From Gimesia chilikensis (lineage in GTDB: Bacteria > Planctomycetota > Planctomycetia > Planctomycetales > Planctomycetaceae): a stretch of DNA of 64,000 nt. The stretch lies in contig NZ_CP036266.1 of NCBI RefSeq assembly GCF_007744075.1, positions 6,244,248-6,308,247 of the forward strand. Reading direction: 5' to 3'. The notes under the pieces are model-generated. The model saw only the letters and a program-made list of their open reading frames with translations, was not told where the DNA came from and did no database searches. The position numbers and the translations under genes were made by a program. Shown piece by piece: positions 27,563 through 36,633 of the stretch. Every line of letters starts with the position of its first letter. Position 1 is the first letter of the stretch.

Positions 27563-27809
27563 CTAACCTGCATCCTTCGTCTCGTATTCGACACTATTTT
27601 CAATTTCCTGGTGAATTCCAGCAAAACCAGATCTGTTCCAGCAATTCATGCTGACAGACCTTCTCGGGCGCCTGACACTGATTATACAGAAACGGTATCC
27701 GCTGCACATCATCAGCCGGGCTGCGTTCAGAATCATTACATCATCGAGCCCCCCTGGCTGGGACACGTTTCTGAGCTTAACAATTCAGAACGCGCTGCCA
27801 AGTTTCACA

Positions 27810-29495
27810 TCAGGCGAACAACTGTTTGTAGACCCCGAACCCACCCGCCAGCAAGAGGCCGAGACAGGAGAGAAACAGCATCAGATCCCAGAGCCGTCCA
27901 GGCGTTAATCGCTGATCGATCCGGGTATAGCGCAGATAGATGGCGGCGATCCCCAGCATCGGCAGCATGATGGCCTGCATGGTCCCCGCGATCAACACCA
28001 GCCTGACCGGATTAGCCCCGGTCAGAAATACCGCCAGGCAGAGCAGGGGCAGAATAAACGACATGCCCCTGATCCATTTCTGCAGTGCGCCCGGCTTACG
28101 TTCGTCGTAGATTCCAAAGAAACGCAGTCCGTCGGAAAAGATACGTGCATTCGCAGCATTCGCCACCAGAAATGTAGAATAGAGAACGGCAATCGCTCCC
28201 GCGAGGAAGAGCCATTTGGCGTACGTTCCGAATACAGGCACATAGGCTTCCGCCAGTGTGCTCACCATCCGCATCCCGTCTGGATCCAGGCCTTCCTTGT
28301 GCAGCACAGCCACTCCCATCAGGTAAAACGCCAGTGTGGCAAAAGTGTAGATGCACATTGAAGCGAAAGCATCAATCTTCATTACCCGCATCCAGCCTTT
28401 GGCGCGAAATGCCCAGCTAGCATCTTCTGAATGGGGTCCGGTAAAGCGGGCATAGCCCTTCTCCAGGCACCAGTAAGGATAGGCAATCAGCTCAGTCGCT
28501 CCGACGCCAATAATTCCAAACGCTGCCAGCGCAGTGATCAGGGGATTCATGCCCCCTGTCGCTTCCGGAATTCCGAACGACAACCCCTTCATGATTTCCT
28601 CGCCGGAAATGCTCCAGATCTCTGAAGTCTGTAGCGAAAAGACATTGCCGACCGTAATGAACGTAAACGAAACAACCAGAATCGTCGAAAGATGCTCGAT
28701 CAGATTATAGCGACCATAGAACAGCAGAAAGGCGGTCATCACCGAAATCAATCCGGCCCAGATCTTATCGTCCCAGGTTTGCGGCTCCAACAGGGATGTG
28801 CCCTGCTCATCAACCAGGGATTCCTGATTGCGAATTTTCTGTAGAATCATCTGCCCCTCTTCCTGCAGAGCTTCGATTCGCTGCTGCAGCTTGGCGTGCC
28901 CCCGCAGGAATCGCTCCCGCTCCTCGGGAGACATGGCAGCCAGGGAACTCTCTTCGCTGTTAAGTTCCTCTTCGATCTCGAGGTAGTGCACGAATTCTTT
29001 TTCGGACGGGTATTGGATCGCCTGGCGATAGTCGCCTTTGATAGGTAGCGTCAGTGCCAGGGCCTGCCCCACACCGCCGACTATCCCCCCCAGTTGTCCG
29101 ATCGTACACAGGCTCATGATCAGCCAGAACCAGAGAATCCAGTTGGGCGCCTGCTGATTCGGATTCCGCATGACTCCCAGTCGAGGGCCCGGCACATGGT
29201 TCAGCGCCTGCAGCGTGGTCTCTCCCCGGGAGATGGAATAGCGTCCCAGTTCGATCTGTACGAACACCTTGATCAGGCAGCCGACGATAATCAGCCATAA
29301 CAGAGCAATCCCGGCCTGGGCACCGGTTTTGGTGGTTGCGATCAACTCGCCGGAACCAACAATACTGCCGGCCACAATCAGGCCGGGTCCCAGGCGTCTG
29401 ACGATCCCGCCAAAACTGGTCGGGGCGTTAATGGCTTCTTCTTTCTCGGAACCCACTGATGGATCGAGAGCGCTATTCTCCTGTTGAGATTCCAT
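27810..29495 (-). CDS. Nramp-like membrane transporter with a coiled-coil insertion
   Basis: A 561-residue membrane protein of the Nramp superfamily with about 11 transmembrane helices. The first helix reads 'LIVAGSIVGSGELIATTKTG', where canonical metal transporters have DPGN; the Asp-Pro-Gly-Asn set is absent. The region corresponding to the sixth helix also lacks Met-Pro-His. Between about residues 160 and 225 a charged insertion ('SPEERERFLRGHAKLQQRIE' and onward) is predicted as a coiled coil outside the membrane. These changes argue against Mn2+/Fe2+ transport by the classical mechanism, so the substrate is open. AGGAG precedes the ATG at 29495. It lies 98 nt downstream of trpE on the same strand. 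A second divergent paralogue is at 50710-52038. Confidence 0.8.
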   Translation of the reverse strand: MESQQENSALDPSVGSEKEEAINAPTSFGGIVRRLGPGLIVAGSIVGSGELIATTKTGAQAGIALLWLIIVGCLIKVFVQIELGRYSISRGETTLQALNHVPGPRLGVMRNPNQQAPNWILWFWLIMSLCTIGQLGGIVGGVGQALALTLPIKGDYRQAIQYPSEKEFVHYLEIEEELNSEESSLAAMSPEERERFLRGHAKLQQRIEALQEEGQMILQKIRNQESLVDEQGTSLLEPQTWDDKIWAGLISVMTAFLLFYGRYNLIEHLSTILVVSFTFITVGNVFSLQTSEIWSISGEEIMKGLSFGIPEATGGMNPLITALAAFGIIGVGATELIAYPYWCLEKGYARFTGPHSEDASWAFRAKGWMRVMKIDAFASMCIYTFATLAFYLMGVAVLHKEGLDPDGMRMVSTLAEAYVPVFGTYAKWLFLAGAIAVLYSTFLVANAANARIFSDGLRFFGIYDERKPGALQKWIRGMSFILPLLCLAVFLTGANPVRLVLIAGTMQAIMLPMLGIAAIYLRYTRIDQRLTPGRLWDLMLFLSCLGLLLAGGFGVYKQLFA

Positions 29496-29593
29496 CGTAC
29501 TCCTGCTTCACCTTTGTTATCGACAGTGGGGGATGATGTCGAAACAACTATTCAGAGCCGAAAGAATTCAGACGGTCACCACTCTGATCTGAA

Positions 29594-31102
29594 TTATTTC
29601 AGTTGTTGTTCAGCGACCTCAATCGCTTTCAGCAACCCCTTTGCCTTGTTCAATGTTTCATAATACTCCGTCTCGGGTACACTGTCGGCAACGATCCCGG
29701 CGCCGGCCTGAACGTAGGCCGTAGATCCCTGCATAACCAGCGTACGCAATGCAATACACGTATCCATATTTCCCGTAAAATCGAGATATCCGACGGCGCC
29801 GGCATACGGGCCCCGTCGATGTGGTTCAAATTCGTCGATGATCTCCATGGCCCGCACTTTGGGGGCACCGGAGACCGTTCCTGCGGGCAGCCCGGCACGC
29901 AAGGCATCCAGGGCCGTTCGACCTTCGGTCAGCGTACCGGTTACATTGGATGTGATGTGCATGACATGGCTGTAACGTTCCACTACCATCACATCCGACA
30001 GTTCCACCGAACCGAACTCGCTTACCCGGCCGACATCATTCCGTGCCAGGTCAATCAGCATCACATGCTCGGCTCGTTCTTTGGGGTCGGCCAGCAGTTC
30101 CTCGGCCAGCCGCTTGTCTTCTGCTTCCGTTTTCCCTCGCTTGCGGGTTCCCGCCAGGGGACGAATCGTCGTCAGGCCGTCTTCGACACGCACCATGATT
30201 TCAGGTGAGCTGCCGACCAGATCAACTTCGGGAGTCTTCAGTAGAAACATAAACGGGCTCGGATTGACGACCCTCAGGCTGCGATAAATATCCAGTGGTG
30301 TCGCCGAAGTCTCCAGTTTCAGGCGCTGACTCAAGACGACCTGAAAAATATCGCCGGCCACGATGTATTCCTTGCAGGCGTCCACCGCTGCTTCAAAATT
30401 CTGTTGTGAGAAATTGGACGTCCACTCTAGATCCGGTTCCGCATGGGGATTCACACTGATGTCCGCCATTTTCAGGACGGCAGGATTCCCGGTCTGGAAA
30501 CGCTCACAAGTCTGATCAATCTTCTCGCAGGCGGCCTGGTAAGCGGCCTGCAGATCTGACTCACTCATTCCGGGAGTAATATGGGCATGTGCCACCACCA
30601 GCACGGTCTTGTTGATCTGATCGAAAACCACCATGTGGTCGTACAGCGCAAAGGACAGGTCCGGGAGCTGACGATCGTCGTCAGGTGCATCAGGCAGGTT
30701 TTCAGAATAACGCACAACATCGTAGCCTGCATAACCGACGGCCCCTCCACAGAAACGGGGAAGCCCCGGTAATTCGGGAGCCTGGTACTGATCCAGAATG
30801 GATTCCAGTTCCTGCAGTGGGTCAGCGACGGTCCGCTCTTCGGTCTCTCCCTGCTGCTGGATCACCATCCGCTGCTGGTAGGCATCGATAGTCAGAAAGG
30901 GGTTGGCCCCCAGGAAGCTGTAGCGGCTGATCTGCTCACCACCCACGACGCTTTCAAACAGAAAGGAATACGGGCCCTTCTCCAGCAGTTGATACGCACT
31001 GACCGGCGTCAAAGTATCTCCGGTCAACTGGCGATACACGGGAACCAGGTTCGCCTGTGTGGAAAGCTGTTGAAAAGTATCAAAATCTGGAACGTATTTC
31101 AT
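29594..31102 (-). CDS. trpE: Anthranilate synthase component I
   Basis: A 502-residue chorismate-utilising enzyme. With a glutamine amidotransferase partner it makes anthranilate from chorismate, the first step of tryptophan synthesis. The C-terminal catalytic half is well conserved: '[20 protein letters not shown]', '[27 protein letters not shown]', '[16 protein letters not shown]', '[17 protein letters not shown]'. The N-terminal '[20 protein letters not shown]' segment is where tryptophan feedback binding occurs in the family. The length is typical of TrpE. No trpG or other trp gene is nearby, so it stands apart from an operon. Confusion with PabB is possible but less likely given the ESVVGGE segment. 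Confidence 0.9.
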   Translation of the reverse strand: MKYVPDFDTFQQLSTQANLVPVYRQLTGDTLTPVSAYQLLEKGPYSFLFESVVGGEQISRYSFLGANPFLTIDAYQQRMVIQQQGETEERTVADPLQELESILDQYQAPELPGLPRFCGGAVGYAGYDVVRYSENLPDAPDDDRQLPDLSFALYDHMVVFDQINKTVLVVAHAHITPGMSESDLQAAYQAACEKIDQTCERFQTGNPAVLKMADISVNPHAEPDLEWTSNFSQQNFEAAVDACKEYIVAGDIFQVVLSQRLKLETSATPLDIYRSLRVVNPSPFMFLLKTPEVDLVGSSPEIMVRVEDGLTTIRPLAGTRKRGKTEAEDKRLAEELLADPKERAEHVMLIDLARNDVGRVSEFGSVELSDVMVVERYSHVMHITSNVTGTLTEGRTALDALRAGLPAGTVSGAPKVRAMEIIDEFEPHRRGPYAGAVGYLDFTGNMDTCIALRTLVMQGSTAYVQAGAGIVADSVPETEYYETLNKAKGLLKAIEVAEQQLK

Positions 31103-31541
31103 GGGCCTTCAGTTGCCGTCTCTATGGATGACCGGGCATCCCGTTTCTAAATGTGCGCTGCGGACTCTCTTATGAGTGTTTCTGATTACAGAGACAAGCT
31201 GTCGGAGGTCCCTGTTCTCAAAAATCCGCAAAATCTCGGTCGCTGTCTACAGGTTGGGGGTGGTGTACTCCCGGAGTTTCCCGTTTCAGTTTTGGAATCC
31301 ACGGGAGTGCAATGGTATTCGGGACACGCATTGCATAGAATAAATCAGAGTAACCGTTCTTCAACGGCTTTCTGACAGAACTCGGTTGTATGACTTTGTT
31401 TTCCGGGGCTGAACCAGTATGGTATTCAGTCCCCGAGTCTACACCGTTTGGGGATGAAAGTCACGCGAGTTACCATGCGGGCCGGTAACCGGATTACAGG
31501 CCCGGGGTCTGACCTATTTAGTTCAATCAAGGAGAATCAGG
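31103..31541. other. Divergent intergenic region
   Basis: About 440 bp between trpE and mcsB. I see no gene, leader peptide with tandem Trp codons or terminator pair that would support attenuation. Confidence 0.5.
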
Positions 31542-32606
31542 GTGAATTTGGATGCATTCACTCGCACGAGTGGTGAATGGCTGAGAGGAATCGGCCCGGA
31601 CTCCGATATTGTGATGTCCAGCAGAATTCGCCTGGCGAGAAACCTCGCACAGTTCCCCTTTATCAATCGCTGTACGGAATCTACGTTGGGTGAGATCGAG
31701 CAGCTGATGCGGCCGATCATTACCAACCTGCCCATGCAGGAAAAGCTCTCCTATCTGAATGTAAACAAGCTCTCCAACCTGGATCGTCAGTTCATCGTCG
31801 AACGCCAGATGATCAGCCGTGAGCATGCCGAACGCTCTGGTCCCCGCGGTGTGGGACTGGATAACGAGGAAAACATCGGCATCATGGTCAATGAGGAAGA
31901 CCACCTCCGCCTCCAGGTTTTACGAAGCGGATTTTCTCTCGACGAATGCTGGGACACCATCAATCGGATTGATGACCTGCTGGAATCCGAAGTCACCTAC
32001 GCCTTCAGTGAAGAATTTGGTTACCTGACAGCCTGCCCCACCAATGTGGGTACCGGAATCCGTGTCAGCGTCATGCTGCACCTGCCGGCGCTGGTCATCA
32101 CGAAAGAGATTCAGAAAGTCTTCCAGGCGCTGCAGAAGATCAATCTGGCTGTACGCGGACTGTATGGCGAAGGCAGCCAGGCCATGGGTGATTTTTATCA
32201 GATCTCCAACCAGGTCACTCTGGGGCAGACCGAGCATCAGCTGATCGACAGCATCAAGGAAGTCGTACCCAATATCATCTCTTACGAACGGCGTGTCAGA
32301 AACTCGCTGCTCAAAGAAAATCGCCAGGGTCTGCACGATCAGGTTTCCCGTGCCTTTGGGATTTTGAGTACCGCCCAGACCATCAGTTCCGAAGAGACCA
32401 TGCACCTGCTCTCCAGCGTACGCATGGGTGTCAATCTAGGATTGATCGAAAGCCTCCCCATTTCAGCTGTGAACGAAATGTTCATCTTCACCCAGCCCGC
32501 TCACCTGCAGAAGCTGCAGGGAGGTGAACTGGAATCGAGTGAACGAAATGCGGCCCGCGCGAACTATCTCAGGCAACGTATCAGCGACGCCTCCAACTCA
32601 GACTGA
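31542..32606 (+). CDS. mcsB: Protein arginine kinase McsB
   Basis: A 354-residue member of the phosphagen-kinase fold that phosphorylates arginine side chains, marking proteins for ClpCP in Firmicutes. Characteristic segments are visible: 'SDIVMSSRIRLARNLAQFPF', 'NEEDHLRLQVLRSGF', 'YLTACPTNVGTGIRVSVMLH' with the active-site Cys, and 'GLYGEGSQAMGDFYQISNQ'. The start is GTG at 31542 with AAGGAG seven bases upstream. In Firmicutes the gene sits with ctsR, mcsA and clpC; none is present here, so regulation and targets must be organised differently. Length is normal. Confidence 0.92.
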   Translation: MNLDAFTRTSGEWLRGIGPDSDIVMSSRIRLARNLAQFPFINRCTESTLGEIEQLMRPIITNLPMQEKLSYLNVNKLSNLDRQFIVERQMISREHAERSGPRGVGLDNEENIGIMVNEEDHLRLQVLRSGFSLDECWDTINRIDDLLESEVTYAFSEEFGYLTACPTNVGTGIRVSVMLHLPALVITKEIQKVFQALQKINLAVRGLYGEGSQAMGDFYQISNQVTLGQTEHQLIDSIKEVVPNIISYERRVRNSLLKENRQGLHDQVSRAFGILSTAQTISSEETMHLLSSVRMGVNLGLIESLPISAVNEMFIFTQPAHLQKLQGGELESSERNAARANYLRQRISDASNSD

Positions 32607-32807
32607 ACCCACCTCACTCGTCTGAATTGCACTGCGTACTCGACACAGCCCTGCAGGCGGGTTAAGCTATCAGTTCTGGATTATATGTTAACCAACTCAT
32701 ATTAAATCAGGCTGCGCGATCCATGTCCCTGTTTTGATCTCCCCTGATTTTCACTGTTTTGATCCCTCAAGTATCCTGCAACTCACTTCAGTAAGCGGAA
32801 TATCATC

Positions 32808-35800
32808 ATGCATACTTTCGTCCGCGTTCTTTTTACCTGCATCGCTTTCTCTACCAGCACGATCCACGCTCAGGAATTTCAGCAGCTCTTTAATGGTAAA
32901 GATCTGACCGGCTGGGAAGGTCGAGAAGGATTCTGGACCGTAGAAGACGGAGCCATCGTGGGTGAAACCACGCCAGAGCATCCTGCTAAACCCAACACCT
33001 TCCTCGTCTGGCAGGGGGGAGATGTGGGTGACTTTGAATTCAAAGCCCAGGTCCGCTTCAAAGGCAATAACTCAGGTGTGCAATATCGCAGCGAACTGGT
33101 CGATCCGCAGAACTTCGCACTCAAAGGCTACCAGGCCGACCTGCATCCAAAACCTGAATATTTCGGGATGCTCTATGGAGAAAAAACCGGACGGGGCATC
33201 ATCGCCCAGCGTTTCCAGCGTGTCGAAATTGGAGCGGATGGCAAACCCAAAGTCGTCGCAGAGATCGGCGATAAAAATCAGAAACTGAATGACTGGGAAT
33301 GGAACGAACTGCGGATCGTCGCGGTAGGCAACCGGCTGGTCCATCAGGTGAATGGAGTCAACACCGTCGATATCACCGACAACCATCCCCAGGCGTTTGC
33401 GAAAGGGGTGCTCGGTCTGCAGCTTCACGCGGGACCACCGATGCGAGTCGAATTCAAAGACGTGCAATACCGGCCGTTAGCGGGCAAAGAAGCCCAGGCC
33501 GTACTCAAGGCAGCTGTCGAGAACACAAAGAAAGCCCCCGCTACCAAAACATCGTCCACAAAAAATAAAAAGGATAAGTTCGACTGGGTCTCTGCCAAGC
33601 CGGTTCCAGGCTGGATCTGGAAGACAGACAACCCCACCGACAACGCCCCGATCTACCTGCGGAAGCAGTTCGAAGTCGCAAATCAGATCAAAGCGGCCCG
33701 TCTCTACTTCACCTGTGACAATCGGGCCACCGTCTGGATCAACGGCAAAGACGCAGGCACCGCAACCGACTGGAAAAATCCCGTCATGCTGAGCGACGCA
33801 CGCAAACTGGTGCAGACGGGCCTTAATCAGATCGCAGTGAAAGCGAACAACAACGGTGGTGTCGCAGCCTTCATCCTGAAGCTGGAAATTGAAACTGCCG
33901 ATGGTAAACAGCAGCAGGTCAGCTCTACCCCCGACTGGAAACTGTCGGACCAGGCGTCTCCCGAGTGGAAGCAAGCCAGCTTCGACGACTCCTCCTGGAA
34001 GCTGAAACTGAAATCAATGGGCGCCTTCGGCAGTGGTCCCTGGGGTAAACCCGGGATCACAACCCGTAGTGGTGTCGACCTGGAAGAACTGGCCCAGAAT
34101 ATCACCATCGCAAAGGACTTCAAAGTCGAACTGCTCTATGAAGTCCCCGCCAATGAACAGGGGAGCTGGGTTTCACTCACCACCGACGGTAAAGGACGAC
34201 TGCTGGCCAGCGATCAGGGAGACAAAGGCCTCTATCGCATCACAGTCACCGAGAAAGGGGATGCCCCCCAGGTTGATGTCGAAAAATTGGAGATCGACCT
34301 TTCCGGTGCCCAGGGCATGGTCTGGCACAAAGACGCACTTTACTTTCACAAGAATGGCGGCAACCTCTTCAAGGTCACAGATACAAACGGGGACGACCAG
34401 CTCGATACTGCCGAAGTTCTTCCCAGCGAACGCAGTGGTGGCGAACACGGCAACCATGCAGTGATTGTCGCGGAAGATAATCAGCACCTGTATGTCATCG
34501 GCGGCAATCACGCCGCTCTCCCTCCCCAGGACAGCATTGTTCGTTCACACGTTCCCACCTGGGACGAAGACCTGCTGTTACCCCGTGAATGGGATGCCAA
34601 CGGACATGCCCGCGGTCGCATGGCGCCAGGTGGCTGGATTTCCCGATTCTCACCAGAAACAAAACAGCACGAAATCATCTCTACTGGCTATCGAAACGAA
34701 TACGACATCGCCCTCAACCGGGCTGGTGACATCTTCACCTACGATGCAGACATGGAATGGGACCTCGGAACTCCCTGGTACCGCCCGACCCGCGTCAACG
34801 TCGCCGTCAGCGGTTCCGACTATGGTTGGCGAAGTGGTTCCGGCAAATGGCCCGAATACTACGAAGACAGTCTACCCGCCGTGGTGAATATTGGCCCCGG
34901 TTGTCCGACCGGCGTGATCAGTGGCCAGGGAGCCAAGTTCCCGGCACGCTACCAGGATGCCATGTTCGCACTCGACTGGACGTTCGGCACGATCTACGCC
35001 ATTCATCTCACTCCGGATGGCGCAGGCTACAAGGGTGAGCAGGAAGCATTCTGCTACGGTTCACCACTGCCGCTGACCGATGCGATCATTGGTAAAGACG
35101 GCGCACTCTACTTCACCATCGGTGGACGGGGAACACAGTCGGCGCTGTTCAGAATCACCTACACTGGAAACGAATCAACCAAACCGGTTACAGAAGAACT
35201 GGCGGGCGCTGAAGCCCGAAAACTGCGTCGCAGCCTGGAAGCTTATCATGGCAAACAGGATCCAGCAGCCGTCGCAGCTGCCTGGCCACACCTCTCCAGT
35301 TCTGATCGCTGGTTGCGACACGCGGCTCGTGTCGCCATCGAATCGCAGCCCGTTGAGCAGTGGGCCGCGAAGGTATTTAAGGAGCAAAATCCTCAGGCAC
35401 GGATTTCCGGGGCAGTCGCCCTGGCCCGCATGGGAAACAAATCTCACCGCGATGCCCAGATCGCCGCGCTGCTGGAACTGGATCCCTCTCAGTTGAGCGA
35501 ACCACAGTTCCTGGGACTGCTACGTGCTTACGCCCTGACGTTCATTCGCCTGGGCAAACCCACTGCAGAACAACGAGCACAGGTTATCGCCGAACTCGAC
35601 CCGTATCTGCCCAGCCAGAGCAAGAACATCAACACCGAACTGGTGCGTGTGCTGGTTTACCTGGAATCACCAACCGTGATTGCCAAAGCCCTGGATCTGA
35701 TTGAAAACCGGGGCGAACCTGAAGTTCCTGACTGGACTGAGCTGGCGGGACGCAATAAAAACTATGGCGGACGTGTCCTCGACATGCTGGCCAAGCATCC

Positions 35801-36563
35801 GCCCACACATGAAATCAATTATGCATTCATGCTGCGAAATCTGCGTGACGGCTGGACCATGGATCAGCGTCGAGCCTACATCGAGTTCATCAACGCCTCA
35901 GCGAAATACCCGGGAGGCAACAGCTATGCCAAGTTCCTGGGTAACCTGCGTGACGAAGTACTCGGATATCTCTCCAACGCCGATCGAGCTGCTCTGGCCG
36001 ACATCAGTGGTGAGAATTTCAATCCCGTTCCCGATTTCGAAATCACTCCCCCCAAAGGCCCGGGACGAACCTGGACGATCGGCGATGCCAGCCGATTCAC
36101 TTCCGGCGGACACCTGCAGAAAGCCAGTTTCGAGAATGGCCGCAACCTGTTCCATTCCCTGCGTTGTGCTGCCTGCCACCGCTTTGACGGACTGGGGGGC
36201 GATGTCGGTCCCGATCTGACGACCGTAAAAAACAAGTTCGATGCCCGTTACATCCTCGAATCCATTGTCGAACCGAGTAAGGTCATTTCCGATCAATATC
36301 AATCCTCGATCGTGATCACCGATGAGGGGCGTACTTTCACGGGTCTCGTTTCGAAAGACGGCGACAAAGTGATTGTCTACACGGCCGACATCAAGGCTGA
36401 ACCGATTGAGATCCCGGCAGAGAGCGTCGAAGAAATCCAGGCATCTCCTGTCTCACAGATGCCTCAGGCGATGCTGAATACGCTCAGTCCCGAAGAAGTA
36501 CGAGACCTGGTTGCCTACCTGCTGTCAGGCGGCGATCCCAAAGCTCGACTCTACGGGAAATAA
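32808..36563 (+). CDS. Secreted DUF1080 / sorbosone-dehydrogenase-like / cytochrome c fusion
   Basis: A 1251-residue exported protein with a signal peptide (1-21). A DUF1080 (3-keto-disaccharide hydrolase-like, concanavalin-type) domain spans about 22-225, beginning 'FQQLFNGKDLTGWEG'. Next is a beta-sandwich of about 250-410 ('YFTCDNRATVWINGKDAGTA'). From about 420-790 there is a six-bladed propeller of the PVC-type membrane-bound dehydrogenase family. A helical HEAT-like region spans about 805-1060. The end is a cytochrome c domain with C1120-A-A-C1123-H1124 and the downstream 'GDVGPDLT'. Such giants are typical of planctomycetes and are thought to oxidise sugars with electrons leaving via the heme. 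The fused DUF1080 suggests polysaccharide or disaccharide handling. Confidence 0.9.
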   Translation: MHTFVRVLFTCIAFSTSTIHAQEFQQLFNGKDLTGWEGREGFWTVEDGAIVGETTPEHPAKPNTFLVWQGGDVGDFEFKAQVRFKGNNSGVQYRSELVDPQNFALKGYQADLHPKPEYFGMLYGEKTGRGIIAQRFQRVEIGADGKPKVVAEIGDKNQKLNDWEWNELRIVAVGNRLVHQVNGVNTVDITDNHPQAFAKGVLGLQLHAGPPMRVEFKDVQYRPLAGKEAQAVLKAAVENTKKAPATKTSSTKNKKDKFDWVSAKPVPGWIWKTDNPTDNAPIYLRKQFEVANQIKAARLYFTCDNRATVWINGKDAGTATDWKNPVMLSDARKLVQTGLNQIAVKANNNGGVAAFILKLEIETADGKQQQVSSTPDWKLSDQASPEWKQASFDDSSWKLKLKSMGAFGSGPWGKPGITTRSGVDLEELAQNITIAKDFKVELLYEVPANEQGSWVSLTTDGKGRLLASDQGDKGLYRITVTEKGDAPQVDVEKLEIDLSGAQGMVWHKDALYFHKNGGNLFKVTDTNGDDQLDTAEVLPSERSGGEHGNHAVIVAEDNQHLYVIGGNHAALPPQDSIVRSHVPTWDEDLLLPREWDANGHARGRMAPGGWISRFSPETKQHEIISTGYRNEYDIALNRAGDIFTYDADMEWDLGTPWYRPTRVNVAVSGSDYGWRSGSGKWPEYYEDSLPAVVNIGPGCPTGVISGQGAKFPARYQDAMFALDWTFGTIYAIHLTPDGAGYKGEQEAFCYGSPLPLTDAIIGKDGALYFTIGGRGTQSALFRITYTGNESTKPVTEELAGAEARKLRRSLEAYHGKQDPAAVAAAWPHLSSSDRWLRHAARVAIESQPVEQWAAKVFKEQNPQARISGAVALARMGNKSHRDAQIAALLELDPSQLSEPQFLGLLRAYALTFIRLGKPTAEQRAQVIAELDPYLPSQSKNINTELVRVLVYLESPTVIAKALDLIENRGEPEVPDWTELAGRNKNYGGRVLDMLAKHPPTHEINYAFMLRNLRDGWTMDQRRAYIEFINASAKYPGGNSYAKFLGNLRDEVLGYLSNADRAALADISGENFNPVPDFEITPPKGPGRTWTIGDASRFTSGGHLQKASFENGRNLFHSLRCAACHRFDGLGGDVGPDLTTVKNKFDARYILESIVEPSKVISDQYQSSIVITDEGRTFTGLVSKDGDKVIVYTADIKAEPIEIPAESVEEIQASPVSQMPQAMLNTLSPEEVRDLVAYLLSGGDPKARLYGK

Positions 36564-36599
36564 AGAGCGTCAACATACTACTTGCATCGCAGCATACGC

Positions 36600-36633
36600 G
36601 ACGCTTGTAAGATCACCCGATCTTACAAGCGTC
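36600..36633. terminator. Perfect 15-bp hairpin between convergent genes
   Basis: GACGCTTGTAAGATC (36600-36614) pairs completely with 36619-36633, loop ACCC. It lies between the stop of the DUF1080 giant (36563) and overlaps the stop codon of the UbiB-family gene (36623-36625). There is no T-run on either side, so it is a strong hairpin but an atypical terminator. Confidence 0.6.

Noticed and set aside
31103..31541. Possible trp attenuator upstream of trpE
   Set aside because: No leader peptide with consecutive Trp codons and no alternating stem-loops could be found by eye.
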